Source: Balanoglossus misakiensis
Taxonomy: Eukaryota > Hemichordata
NCBI GenBank assembly: GCA_040954595.2
Contig: JBECUI020000041.1
Coordinates: forward strand, 41,106 to 105,105
Length of the DNA stretch: 64,000 nt
Direction of reading: 5' to 3'
The notes under the pieces are model-generated. The model saw nothing but the letters and a program-made list of their open reading frames with translations. It was not told the origin of the DNA and ran no database searches. Positions 43,073-52,679 of this stretch are shown piece by piece. The position numbers were made by a program, and so were the translations under genes. Every line of letters starts with the position of its first letter. Position 1 is the stretch's first letter.

Positions 43073-44488
43073 ATGTTGAGAATCAGCCCCTTTTTCCGTT
43101 TTCTGTCAATCCTGCCCCTATGGGGCCTCGTCTCGGCGGCCTGCTCTCAGGAAGCTCAGCTAGCCTCCGCAGAAGCCCAGGTACTCGCCATAGAAGCCCA
43201 AGAAGCCCCGGCGGGCATGGTACTTAACATCAACGAAGAAGACAAAGAAATCACCATTCTTCGTACAGACGAAGCGGAAGTGGATACCGTAACCCTTCAA
43301 TTCACCCTTTCCAGCAAAGCCAGCATGACCGTAGACGGCGCCCCCCTAACCGGAAACCAGTACAGCTTTCCCCTGTTGGAGACCCAGCGGACCTACACCG
43401 TGGAAATAACCGCAGAAAACGGCGAGAAAAAAAACTATACAGTCTATCTGGGCTCCCTTAAGGAAGCCTCCCTCCTGCCCCCCGCAGACCTTACAGTCCT
43501 CATGCAGCATCAGTACGGCGTGGAATTACAATGGACCGACGTCAACACAGAAGAAGCACATTACGCCGTCTACCGAAACGACATGCTATTAAAAACCCTG
43601 CCGGCTAATTCCCTCACCTTCCTGGATGAACCGGGAATAGACTATGAAAGCGCCGCCCCCCTTATGGATATGGGAACCGGCAACTACACCTACAAAGTGG
43701 CCGCCGTGGATGCCCAGGGAAATACCGGAACCGCATCGTCGGTGGATTTAACGCTATTAGGAGGAACCAAAGTGTCCTACCGCCAAGCCACCCATTATCC
43801 CGCCGGCGTCTACCCTGAAGTTCTTGTGGACAGAGAAAATAAGGATCTCCGGATCCGGAATTGGCCAGTAGTGAGCAACTTTGAATATACGCTCTATTTA
43901 GGAACTTCAAGTACCGGAACAGCAATAACTTACATGGAACATCCCTTAGCAAGCCCCTTTTTGGAATACCTCTACGCGCATATCTCTCTCTACAACAACT
44001 CCCAGACTTTCCTTGAAAGCAACCAGGGAGAGCATCCCCTGGCTATCTATCCTGAACCCTATCTGGGCGAAACACAGGGTACGGGGGCCGATGAACAATT
44101 TGTGTATTATCCGCATATTAGAGAAGCCCTGTTTCAGCCCAACGAGCAGAAACTGTATACTTTCACCACAACCGGTTTCGCCGTAAATCCCTTTGAAATG
44201 GCGGTTATGCTTACCCACCCCCGGGAGCTGCCGCCTCCCCCTATCAACCTGCAGAAAACGGCCTCAGGAGAATCGCTCACTTGGGAGGCCGCTTCCTCTG
44301 AAAGCAGCAACCCGGTAAACAGCTATCTGGTAGAATACACAAGCAAATTCCAGCCCTGGACACCCTTGTCATTGATCGATTCAACCTCTCTTCCCCTGGA
44401 AGGAGAGCCCAATACAGGAGGGCGGTATCGAATCAGCAGTGTCAACAACGGCGGAATAAGTTCGGGAGTAGAAATCTCCGTAGAATAA
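43073..44488 (+). CDS. Lipoprotein with cadherin-like and fibronectin III domains
   Basis: This 471-residue protein starts at ATG 43073 after TTAAGGAGAA. Signal peptide 'RFLSILPLWGLVSAAC' has a lipobox-like Cys ~24. Residues ~70-125 ('TVTLQFTLSSKASMTVDGAP', 'YTVEITAENGEKKNYTVYLG') match the cadherin-like beta-sandwich repeat (PF12733 type). Residues ~135-225 look like an FN3 domain ('GVELQWTDVNTEEAHYAVYR', 'GNYTYKVAAVDAQGNTGTAS'). A second FN3-like domain closes the protein ('SGESLTWEAASSESSNPVNS'). This suggests an adhesin-like surface lipoprotein. Part of its C-terminus is copied at 46543-46820. It is intact. Confidence 0.85.
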   Translation: MLRISPFFRFLSILPLWGLVSAACSQEAQLASAEAQVLAIEAQEAPAGMVLNINEEDKEITILRTDEAEVDTVTLQFTLSSKASMTVDGAPLTGNQYSFPLLETQRTYTVEITAENGEKKNYTVYLGSLKEASLLPPADLTVLMQHQYGVELQWTDVNTEEAHYAVYRNDMLLKTLPANSLTFLDEPGIDYESAAPLMDMGTGNYTYKVAAVDAQGNTGTASSVDLTLLGGTKVSYRQATHYPAGVYPEVLVDRENKDLRIRNWPVVSNFEYTLYLGTSSTGTAITYMEHPLASPFLEYLYAHISLYNNSQTFLESNQGEHPLAIYPEPYLGETQGTGADEQFVYYPHIREALFQPNEQKLYTFTTTGFAVNPFEMAVMLTHPRELPPPPINLQKTASGESLTWEAASSESSNPVNSYLVEYTSKFQPWTPLSLIDSTSLPLEGEPNTGGRYRISSVNNGGISSGVEISVE

Positions 44489-44830
44489 AAAAGCCAACTC
44501 TATACCCCTGCTGATTAAGAACAGGGGCGTTTCCCCGCCTCACGGCGGGGCCGGGCTGCTCCGGGCTCCGCTACCGCTCCGGCTCACCCGCCTAAAGGCG
44601 GGTGGATCTGTCCGCCCGGCATCGCCGGCCGGACACCCTCCGCATCCCTAACGCAAGCCTCTTCCCCTTAGAAACCCCAGCTATCCCCCAACCCCCTCTC
44701 CTTTCTGTTGTTTTGTTTTTTAAATATGATATAGCATTGTAGAAGAATAATAAATTTTAGCCTTATCACTCATCAGTCAAAAAAACCACATACCCGCCTC
44801 GGTATATATCATCTTAATAAGGAAACCTTT
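44489..44830. repeat. GC-rich multi-hairpin (REP-like) element and spacer
   Basis: From about 44520 to 44645 there are three stems: CCCCGCC-TCAC-GGCGGGG, ACCCGCC-TAAA-GGCGGGT and GTCCG...CGGAC with inner GCCCGGC/GCCGGCC. The rest is AT-rich and leads to the next lipoprotein gene. The structure resembles a REP/BIME-type repeat, but no second copy is seen in this window. Confidence 0.5.
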
Positions 44831-45938
44831 ATGTTGGGAATCAGGTTTTTTTAGTTACTTTTTGTTCGCATCGGCGGTATTTACAGCCTCTGTGTTATTT
44901 TTAGTAAGCTGCGGCACCGTCCCCGCCAACCAGGCCCTCATCACCGGTATTTCCGCCCTGAATGCCCCCGCCGGTATTACCGCAGCGTTAAACGAAGAAA
45001 GCAAAACCCTCACGGTTGACTACACATACAGCGTCACCGCCGCCGAACTGGCCCTCTCTTTGGATATTTCTCAAGGTGCCAGTGTCTCGGTAGACGGCCA
45101 CGCCATTGACGGGACAACCATTACGGTTCCCTTGGATTTGAATTACTTCACCTTAGAAAAAACAATCCCTATAGACATAACTTCCCGGGATGCTACCGTC
45201 TCTCATACCTATAATCTCGTCCTGACCTACCATTCTTTATTTCATTTTTCTACAGGAGATACGGAGAATCATACGCAAGCGGGTTCCCATGTATTAGTAG
45301 GCTATGCCGAATTACAGGAAGACCTACAAAATGCCCGCATATACGCCCTTGCCTTACCTGCTGCCAGCGAAGCTCCCCAGGATATGGAAGCATTAAAAAT
45401 GCTAACACCCCCTTTTCAAAAGTATGAACTGGAAAAGGGGAAAGCCCAGTGGCTGCCCATTCTGAGATTGGAACCGGAAACCGATTATCACCTCTACATG
45501 GGAATAGAACATTCCGGGGGGAAATTTTATTCCCCAGTACCGCTGCCCTTAAGAACCGTAGCCCCCCAGCATACCTCGTGGCATACCGTTGCAAGAGATA
45601 TCAAAGCCTACCTGGGGCAAACAATCATTTTACCCATACAAATCATCCCCGGAAAAACATCCCCCCCCTATCCTGAAGTTACACAGCGTACGCCGGAATG
45701 GCGCGTATTCGCTTCTGGCTATCTTGAATATACAGCCTTAGATCCTTCTCTGCAAATGGAAGTGTTAGGAGACGACACCCGTTATTTTCAGCCGGAGAAT
45801 ACACATTTCCATTTCCAAATTTCCCATGTGGGAAGCAGCTTAAAAACCGTAGAAGGGGAATGGGACGTAAGCGTATTCGGTTACACACCCCAGAAACTCA
45901 GCGATGCCAATATCAACATAATTGTAGTGGATGATTAA
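44831..45938 (+). CDS. Lipoprotein with cadherin-like domain, frameshifted at poly-T (OFF as read)
   Basis: ATG 44831 follows AAGGAAAC and reads 'MLGIRFF' into TAG because of a seven-T run at 44846-44852. With six T (or nine) the frame joins 'SYFLFASAVFTASVLFLVSC', a full lipoprotein signal, and continues open to TAA 45936. The mature part begins with a cadherin-like block ('ISALNAPAGITAALNEESKT', 'AELALSLDISQGASVSVDGH') as in the preceding gene, then 'QWLPILRLEPETDYHLYMGI' and a C-terminal beta-rich region without known match. The leader ATGTTG(A/G)GAATCAG is shared with the gene at 43073, supporting this start. Confidence 0.75.
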
Positions 45939-46020
45939 TATTCGGGAAAACAAACAGCCCCTGCTCAAGGCCCTTAGCGGATCAGTCCCCCTGTCTTTTC
46001 ACGTTCTTTGGCAATAAACA

Positions 46021-46054
46021 GACGGTTAAGCCCCAAACCAGGGGCTTAACCGTC
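46021..46054 (+). terminator. Strong hairpin terminator after lipoprotein
   Basis: GACGGTTAAGCCCC pairs exactly with GGGGCTTAACCGTC around AAACCA. The tail CCCCTACTTTC is not T-rich, so this may be a repeat-type hairpin instead. Confidence 0.6.
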
Positions 46055-46069
46055 CCCTACTTTCAAAAA

Positions 46070-46530
46070 CCATGGCCGCGGTAAAGTTCCTTGTGGGTAT
46101 ACGGCGGTTTGGATATAGCAGTGTTCAACCAGGCCATAGAAGAATAGGCAGTCCAAGTTAAGGGGAAAACCGCCTCAAGATATCTGCATATTCCCAACCG
46201 TGTGAGAGAAGCCATTCCCTTAACACCGGAAACCGTTCATTCGGCGCTTCTCGACGCCTTGGAAAAGGATAAGAGAATCAACAAAAACAGACGGGGGACT
46301 AGAGGAAAAAGCTTTGGCGATAACTTTGCCGTAAGGCTCGCCTTTACTGAAGAGGAAAGGCTCAACGTTGTGGTGAACTACTGCGGTCCTGTAGAACAGC
46401 TGGGTGATACCCCCGTCTCCGCAGGCCCCGACAGGAGGGCCTGGCAGCATCCCCCGCCGCTTCCAGCTTCTGCATTAAGAAGAATCTTCTTGTGTAGCAT
46501 TTTCCAGAAAATAGATTATACTCAATGTGA
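46070..46530 (+). other. Unassigned coding-like remnant
   Basis: The forward text 'LHIPNRVREAIPLTPETVHS', 'ALLDALEKDKRINKNRRGTR' and 'GKSFGDNFAVRLAFTEEERL', then 'VVVNYCGPVEQL', looks like real coding sequence, but it has no clear start and I cannot name it. It ends near a palindrome (46474-46491). It is probably a gene fragment. Confidence 0.35.
46474..46491. repeat. Short dispersed palindrome, copy 3
   Basis: ATTAAGAAGAATCTTCTT, the same core as 36779-36799, cut on the right side. Confidence 0.55.
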
Positions 46531-46531
46531 A

Positions 46532-46820
46532 TCAGAGAGGCCATGTTTCAGCCCAACCAGCAGAAACGCTATACTCTCAGCACAACGGCTTTCGACGTAA
46601 ATCCTTTTGTTAAAATGGGAATGATTATGCCTACCCAAGCCCGGGACTTAGCGCCTGCCCCCCTCACCCTGAAGAAAACGGCCTCAGGGGAATCGCTACC
46701 CTGCTTAGCTGCTTCCTCTAAAAGCAGCAACCCGCTAAGCAGCCACCTGGTAGAATACACAAGCAAATTCCAGCCCTGGGCACGCTTGTCATTACTCTAC
46801 TCCCCCCCTCTTCCCCTGGA
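46532..46820 (+). pseudogene. Copy of lipoprotein C-terminus fused to sbcD end
   Basis: 'EAMFQPNQQKRYTLSTTAFD' to 'NPLSSHLVEYTSKFQPWARL' closely copies residues ~345-440 of the lipoprotein at 43073. At 46815-46820 (CCTGGA) it passes directly into the end of the sbcD-like gene ('DDEQTVHRIVEEAKHKLIGA'). The fused frame has no proper start. Confidence 0.85.
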
Positions 46821-47038
46821 TGACGAGCAAACCGTCCATCGAATTGTTGAAGAAGCAAAGCACAAATTGATCGGTGCTTACTGACTGTGAGAGGTGCACA
46901 ATGAGAATAGATCGTCTTGACCTGCTTGCTTATGGTCCATTCACAAAGCAATCCTTAAACCTTGCTGATGGCAACTCTGGATTACATCTAATCTACGGTG
47001 ACAACGAAGCCGGTAAAAGCACCTCGCTTCGAGCCCTT
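46815..47038 (+). repeat. Right copy of ~225-bp direct repeat (sbcD end / sbcC start)
   Basis: Matches 14854-15079. Here the sbcD end is decayed (it ends 'KLIGAY') while the sbcC start is intact and leads into the full gene. The left boundary shares only CCTGGA with the lipoprotein fragment. Confidence 0.9.
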
Positions 47039-50000
47039 ATTGCATGGCTATTCGGTATCCCAGCCAGGACCAACGACAGCTTTCTGCATTCAAATTCGCA
47101 ACTTCGCATTGGGGGGCGATTGCGGCTTACAGATGGTTCAATTCTCGAATTTATAAGAAAAAAGGGAAACAAAGATACATTGCTTAAGTACGCTACCAAT
47201 GATCCCATGGATGAGAGTTCTCTGCTAGCGTTTATTCCAGCAAGTATTGACGAAAACCTATTCACAAAGCTTTGGGGAATCGATCATGAACGATTGATTG
47301 CGGGAGGCCGTGAATTGCTGGAACAATCTGGCGATCTTGGTCAGGCTCTTTTGAGCGCAGCCGTTGGAACCGCAAATCTACGAGAAGTATGGGCTGCAAT
47401 GCAAAACCGTGCAGACGAGATTTTCAAACCGCGAGGGTCCAAGGCTGTTTTGAACCAGGCAATCACCAACTACAGGGATGCCCAGAAAAGAATAAAAGAA
47501 GCAACCTTGCCCGTATCTGACTGGAAGGAATTGCAAAAAAACCTATCCGATACAATCGCAGCTATTAAGAAAATTGAGAAAGATATTGAAGTAAAGAGCA
47601 AGGTGAAAAGTCGCCTGGAGCGGGTTAACCGTGTAAAGGGAGCTCTGGCTGAGCGTCGGAGTGTTTTGGAAAAAATTGAAGCTTTGGGCCAGGTTGATCT
47701 GCTGCCCGAAGATTTTGATGAAAAGAGAAAAACTGCCAGCAGCAATCTTCAATCTGCCAATGAAACCAAGGAGCGCCTGGAGGCAAAACAGCGCAGCTTA
47801 CAAGAGGAATTGGAATCATTAAAGGTTAGAAACGATCTTTTTGAAAACGAGGAAGTTATCTTAACGCTTCATAAGGAACTTGGAGCCGTTGAAAAAATGC
47901 TCAAGGACCGCCCACAGCAAGATGGCAAAAGGCGTTCGCTGCGCAACGAGGCTAAAACACTGCTCAAAACTGTTCGGCCGGATATTGGTCTGGATCAAGC
48001 TGAAGTTTTGCGAAAACTTCTCAATAAAAAAAAATGGATATCAGGATTGGCCCAAAAGCGCAGCTTGTTGGTCCAAAACAAGGAACAGACCGAAGCATCC
48101 ATTAAAGACATTGAAGACGAACGTCAATCTCTGCAAAGCAAATTGGACAACAATTCAGAATCCGACATTGACTTAAAAGAGCTTAAAGCCGCCATGGCAT
48201 CCGCTCGAAAAGCAGGCAATGTCGAGCAGCGTGCAGCCGAAGCAGAGAAACAGGCTTCTGAGGAAAATGAGGCATGCAAAAACGAACTGATGAGGCTGGG
48301 CAGGTACACTGGCTCACTGGATTCCGTCTTGAAGCTGCCCCTGCCCGTATCTGAAACGTTGGACCAGTTCGAAAAAGACAATGACACATTGCTAGAAGAA
48401 TACAAAAATACGATTCGAAAAAAGAAGGAAGTTGACGATGAGAAGAGGCAGGCAGAACAAGATTTAAAGGCGCTTTTGCTTCAAAGAGATCTGCCGACCC
48501 TTGCCGATTTAGAATCCTCACGGAATCTTAGAAACACTGGGTGGCAGCTGATCAAACGCAAGTATATTGAGAAGAGTGAGCTTCTTGAAAACGAGATTTC
48601 GGAGTACGTCCAAAATGACGATTTGCCATCCACTTACGAAAAAAAGATCGAATCTGCCGACCAGGTATCTGATCGCCTCCGTGAAGAAGCTGACCAGGTT
48701 GTTAGACGGGCAGAGCTGGAATCAAAAATAGGAGCGCTGCAATCGAGAATTGAAGAGCTACGGGGCTCCCTTAACAATATAAAGGAAAGACAGGATGACT
48801 TCCAGGCAAGATGGTCCGCTATTTGGGAACCGTTACAGATAGAGGCTGGAACCCCAAGGGAAATGAAGCAGTGGCTTTTGAGAGTAGAGAATCTTATCGA
48901 AAAGGTCCACAAGGCAAAGCGCTACTCAGCAAATCAAAAAAGTCTTGCCGAAGAGTGCGAGCAACTAAAGCAGACTGTTTCAGGTCAAATTTCAAAATTT
49001 GACCCTTCAGCAGATACACAGGATAAGAGCCTTGAATCCCTAATTTCGTTCTGCGAACAAAGAGCCTTCGTTCTGCGAACAAAGAGCCGCGGAAGAAGAA
49101 GCAATTCGCGAAAGACGTCGCCAGAATGAACATTCATTCAAAGAATCCGAAATTCGTCTAAAGAGAAAACAGGATGAATTAAAGTCAATTGGCTCCGATT
49201 TTTTAAGCTGGAAACAAGAATGGAACGAGGCCATAGAGGGTTTGGGCCTAAAGGAAGATGTTCATCCTGAGCATGCCGCAGAAACCCTTGTTAGCCTGCT
49301 TAACTTCTTTGAAAAGTATGACAAGTCAGAGGAATTGCGCAGACGCATGGATGGGATGGATCGGGTAAAAGCGGAATTCGACAAAAGAGTAATGGAATTT
49401 GCCGACAGCATAGGAGAGCAACCAGAAGGCTCTGAGGCATCGGCGATTGCTGCTAAATTGAATAGCGACCTGAACTCAGCGCGTGAAGCTCGAGCAAGCT
49501 TTAGCAAAATAGAAACCCAAATTAAAGAGATTAAACAGGAAATCGAGAATGCCTATATCACCAGCCGAAATTCCAAGAAACACTTGGCCGCACTGAGGAC
49601 CCAAGCCAAGGTCGAAACCGATGAGGAACTCGTGGCAGCTGGTGAGAAATCAAAAGACAAGCGGGACCTACAAAAGAAATTGGATATGCTCGAACAAGAG
49701 CTCAATAGAAACGGCGATGGCCTGAGCATTGAAGAGCTTGAAAAAGAGACAGAAGCATCGGAAAAGGATGTCATAGAAGGTGAGCTTGAAAAAGTCGCCG
49801 ATGAAATAAAGGAGCTGCATAGCGAACGGGACAGATTAAGAGATCAGCGGCAGACGCTCCAAAATGAAATCAAGGCAAAGGATGGCCGTGCCCTGGCGGC
49901 AAACGCATCGGAAGACGCCGAGGAGCACCTCGCCAGCATTGCTGCAAATGCAGAACAATATCTTCGTTTGCAGACCGCCGCACTCATTCTCGAACAGCAA

Positions 50001-50438
50001 ATCGAAAACTACCGAAAAACAAACCAGGCACCGGTTCTGGCCAGAGCTGGTGAATTGTTTTCAAAACTAACCTTGGGCTCCTACGCAGAACTTCGAGACG
50101 AATTGGACGACAAGGGTAATCCCATCTTGCTGGGAGTACGTCCCAACGACAAAGAGCTTACTGTTGACGCCATGAGCGATGGCTCACGTGACCAGCTTTA
50201 TCTTGCCTTACGCCTGGCCACACTTGAACAGCATCTGAGCAAAGGGGAACCCATGCCCTTTGTCGTAGACGACATTCTCATTGGCTTTGATGACAACCGT
50301 ACGCGCGTCTGCTTGGAGGTCCTTGCTGAATTGGCATTAAGCACCCAAGTGCTCCTTTTTACCCATCACAGGCGCATTGTTGAACTCGCCAGCGAAATAG
50401 ACGCCGATGCCGGTGTTTTCACTCATGAATTGGCTTAG
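46901..50438 (+). CDS. SbcC/YhaN-like AAA ATPase, frameshifted by a 22-bp duplication
   Basis: A large SMC/Rad50-type ATPase starts at ATG 46901 after GAGAGGTG. The N-terminal ABC half carries Walker A 'GDNEAGKST' (residues 33-41). A very long coiled coil (about residues 200-1000) follows. The C-terminal half holds the signature 'AMSDGSRDQLYLALRLATLE' and Walker B 'FVVDDILIGFDDNR', then 'LLFTHHRRIVELA'. The frame breaks at 49067 because TTCGTTCTGCGAACAAAGAG plus two bases is duplicated; the remainder is open to TAG 50436. One copy of the 22-bp unit restores about 1170 residues. It would work with the SbcD-like nuclease now 32 kb upstream. As read it is inactive. Confidence 0.88.
49045..49088 (+). 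repeat. 22-bp tandem duplication inside sbcC-like gene
   Basis: Two perfect 22-bp copies (49045-49066 and 49067-49088) are adjacent. 22 is not a multiple of three, so the extra copy causes the frameshift. Confidence 0.95.
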
Positions 50439-50943
50439 ACAAAAGACTGGCAACGCAGCCTACGCATGCGCTACATCGAAAATCCAGTTTGAGGCAGGGT
50501 CAAAATTTACTTTCCGAACGGAGAGCCTCCTACGCTACTCTTGTCCTTTACGCTTAACAGACTTGCTGCGAGGTTTGCTGACTCATTGAGTCCTCTGCTT
50601 AGGATATGTCTATATTGTCTTACGCTCCTAGCTTGTCAAACAGGTGAAGCTCGACACCCTCATAACGGAAACTACCCTAGCCCGACCCGTTCAATATGGT
50701 CTTTTACGGAAGGCATGGCTCTAACCTGGTCAAGGGGAATGCTTATGGAACAGGAAGAATACTGAAATTCTTAAAAAACGCTATTAACCCCATGCGCCTG
50801 ACCAGCCTGTTAAGACGCTAATCTACAGAAAAAGTGTTGTCTAATCGATTTTTTAAAAAATATTTAAAAAAAAATTTTGACTGTGACAAGATTTGTCACC
50901 CCCCTTGTTTACACTCACAGCAATTAGCAATGGAGGTCACAAT
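50439..50943. other. Intergenic region before first UDG-like/TerB unit
   Basis: No gene is recognised. A segment at 50790-50830 (GCGCCTGACCAGCCTGTTAA) resembles 53269-53300. The right end is AT-rich and holds the operator-like dyad and the ribosome site of the next gene. Confidence 0.4.
50883..50899. promoter_or_regulatory. Operator-like dyad, copy 1
   Basis: GTGACAAGATTTGTCAC is a 17-bp dyad with arms GTGACAA/TTGTCAC, 44 bp before the start codon and next to a TTGACT -35-like hexamer. The second unit keeps TGACAAGATTTGTCA at 55071-55085; the third unit has lost it. Confidence 0.55.
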
Positions 50944-51582
50944 ATGAGTTGCAAAGTTTTAAAGAATTATCCTGCGATGAGTCCGTGGATAGGAAAGCGC
51001 TACAGACGGCAAAGAGAAAAACTCCTTGTTGTAGGGGAAAGTCACTATCTCCCAGAAGACTCCACTATTCATCAAATTCCAAGTCAATGGTATCAGTCAT
51101 CCCAGACAGATCTAACGGCCCAAGAAGTGGAATGGATTACAACATCAGGGATAGTTCAATATGCCATGGACAGTGATTTTGGAGACAAAGCTCATTGGAT
51201 ATATAAGAACATTGCCATGGCAATGAATACAATAAGCAATTTGCCAGTTTACAAAGAAAATCTCAACTGTATAGCTTTTAGCAATTTTTTTAAGAGACCT
51301 GCCTTAACCGGAGACAGTTTAGTTTTTAATCAACAGGATATTGATGTGGCAAGTAATTGTTTTATGGAACTTATCCATGATCTCAAACCAAGCATTACTG
51401 TATTCACATCTGCTTTATCTGGGAAATTTGGTGAGGAAATAGCAAGGCAAAATCAATTGCCCCATTTCACTGTTCCACACCCAACAAGCGCATGGTGGAA
51501 CAGAACTTCAAAGAAATACCATGGAAAATCAGGCAAGGATGTATTTGTAGACTTCCTCAATAAGCGTGGGTGGGGAAAATAA
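50944..51582 (+). CDS. UDG-fold-like protein of repeated unit 1
   Basis: This 212-residue protein starts at ATG 50944 after GGAGG. The start of the fold is 'EKLLVVGESHYLPED', which recalls the first strand and active-site loop of uracil-DNA glycosylase-like proteins (LxVGxxP). Near the C-terminus 'HFTVPHPTSAWWNR' recalls the second UDG motif (HPS/HPT). 'HDLKPSITVFTSALSGKFGE' fits the strand-helix between them. The catalytic Asp/Asn of classical UDGs is replaced by E-S-H, so glycosylase activity is uncertain; the superfamily also includes non-repair proteins. It is followed 11 bp later by the TerB gene, and the pair is repeated twice more. Confidence 0.7.
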   Translation: MSCKVLKNYPAMSPWIGKRYRRQREKLLVVGESHYLPEDSTIHQIPSQWYQSSQTDLTAQEVEWITTSGIVQYAMDSDFGDKAHWIYKNIAMAMNTISNLPVYKENLNCIAFSNFFKRPALTGDSLVFNQQDIDVASNCFMELIHDLKPSITVFTSALSGKFGEEIARQNQLPHFTVPHPTSAWWNRTSKKYHGKSGKDVFVDFLNKRGWGK

Positions 51583-51593
51583 AGGAGAATTAT

Positions 51594-52421
51594 ATGAAAA
51601 GCAGCGAAAACGAATCGGCAATAGAGCAGTTTAACGATATTTCAGACAAAGTGGATAATCAGGATATCCATAAAGTAGCTAATAAAATTGGAACGATGAA
51701 CAGAGGCGCCTTAGTAAAAGTTTGGGGAAGCATTAAGCAGTTGTGGGCTATGGTTAAAGATCCCCAAGCATCTTGGGGAAGTAAAACTACGGCACTTGCT
51801 GCTCTCGTTTACACGATTTCACCTATTGATGCCATTCCTGATATTATTCCTGTTCTAGGACTCACCGATGATGCTGCTATAATAGCCATTGCCGTAGCAT
51901 CCTTAGGAGCAGCTCTTATGAAATATGCAGAAGAAGATCAGGAATCAGAAGAATTACAACAACTAGAAGTTGATACAGATGATGAAACAAGAGAGTTTCT
52001 TGAAGCCTGCATAACAAACTTTTCATCCTTATTATCGCATGTTGCCCATGCTGATGGCGAACTAAGTGCTGAGGAAGAGAAAAGAATCTCTGAATTAATT
52101 GATTATTTCCTTTTTTCAGAAGAGTTTTTAGGAGAGTCTTTAGAAAAATACGACATAACTGAAACAACTGTGAGAAGGAGAATTCGGAAAATTTTCAAGG
52201 ACCCTCTGCCAATAAAAGATATAGCACAATGGGTACGTGAAGAATTCGAAAGCGAGGAAACATTCTATTTCTTTGCCTATGCTGTCGCAAACGCAGACTC
52301 AGACATAAATGAGGATGAAAGAGAATTCCTTGATTATTTTGCGGACTTATTAGAGTTAGCAAAATATGAGAAAAATAAAATTGAGCGGAATTTTGATCGG
52401 GATTGGTTGCAGTCAAAATAA
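51594..52421 (+). CDS. DUF1232 plus TerB-domain protein, unit 1
   Basis: This 275-residue protein starts at ATG 51594 after AAAGGAG. Residues ~45-110 form a DUF1232 (YkvA-type) membrane-associated segment: 'SKTTALAALVYTISPIDAIP', 'DIIPVLGLTDDAAIIAIAVA'. Residues ~145-275 are a TerB-like helical domain with acidic metal-type motifs ('HVAHADGELSAEEEKRISEL' and 'YAVANADSDINEDEREFLDY', two D-G/S-x-x-x-x-E-E/D-E repeats). TerB domains occur in tellurite resistance and in membrane-linked stress or phage-defence complexes. In the other two units the N-terminal module is replaced by a repeat-rich acidic segment while TerB is kept. Confidence 0.8.
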   Translation: MKSSENESAIEQFNDISDKVDNQDIHKVANKIGTMNRGALVKVWGSIKQLWAMVKDPQASWGSKTTALAALVYTISPIDAIPDIIPVLGLTDDAAIIAIAVASLGAALMKYAEEDQESEELQQLEVDTDDETREFLEACITNFSSLLSHVAHADGELSAEEEKRISELIDYFLFSEEFLGESLEKYDITETTVRRRIRKIFKDPLPIKDIAQWVREEFESEETFYFFAYAVANADSDINEDEREFLDYFADLLELAKYEKNKIERNFDRDWLQSK

Positions 52422-52461
52422 AATTTTTATGTACTCTGAAGTTGAAAAATCATACCGATCA

Positions 52462-52561
52462 GGCCCCAGAGTTCAGGACAGACAGAGTTCTGGGGCAAGC
52501 TGATGGCCTGCCAGGAAGAATAAGGCCTGCCTTGAGCACCTTGTCCAAAGGCTCAAGGCAG
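52462..52561 (+). repeat. Multi-hairpin element a
   Basis: Three stems in a row: CCCCAGAG...CTCTGGGG-type (here TTCTGGGG), GGCCTGCC...GGCCTGCC spacing, and GCCTTGAGC...GCTCAAGGC. Copies are at 53089, 54952, 56496 and 58068. It follows the TerB gene by 40 bp and may act as a terminator or a structured RNA. Confidence 0.75.
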
Positions 52562-52679
52562 AATAATAAGAAATTTTTGCCCGACTTATGGAGCTGGTTC
52601 TTTCTGGAACATTAAAGACGTCGGCTAAGTTCAGTAATGAAATATACAACCTTGGCAGTACAGTTTTAGGAGGTATAGG

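Noticed and set aside
44489-44830. Multi-hairpin GC-rich sequence as a riboswitch or structured RNA gene
   Set aside because: No known riboswitch core is visible; plain REP-like inverted repeats are sufficient, and only one copy is in the window.
50944-51582. Calling the repeated protein a true uracil-DNA glycosylase
   Set aside because: The GQDPYH-type catalytic motif is absent; only the fold-like strand 'LLVVGESHY' and 'PHPTSAWWN' support the superfamily.
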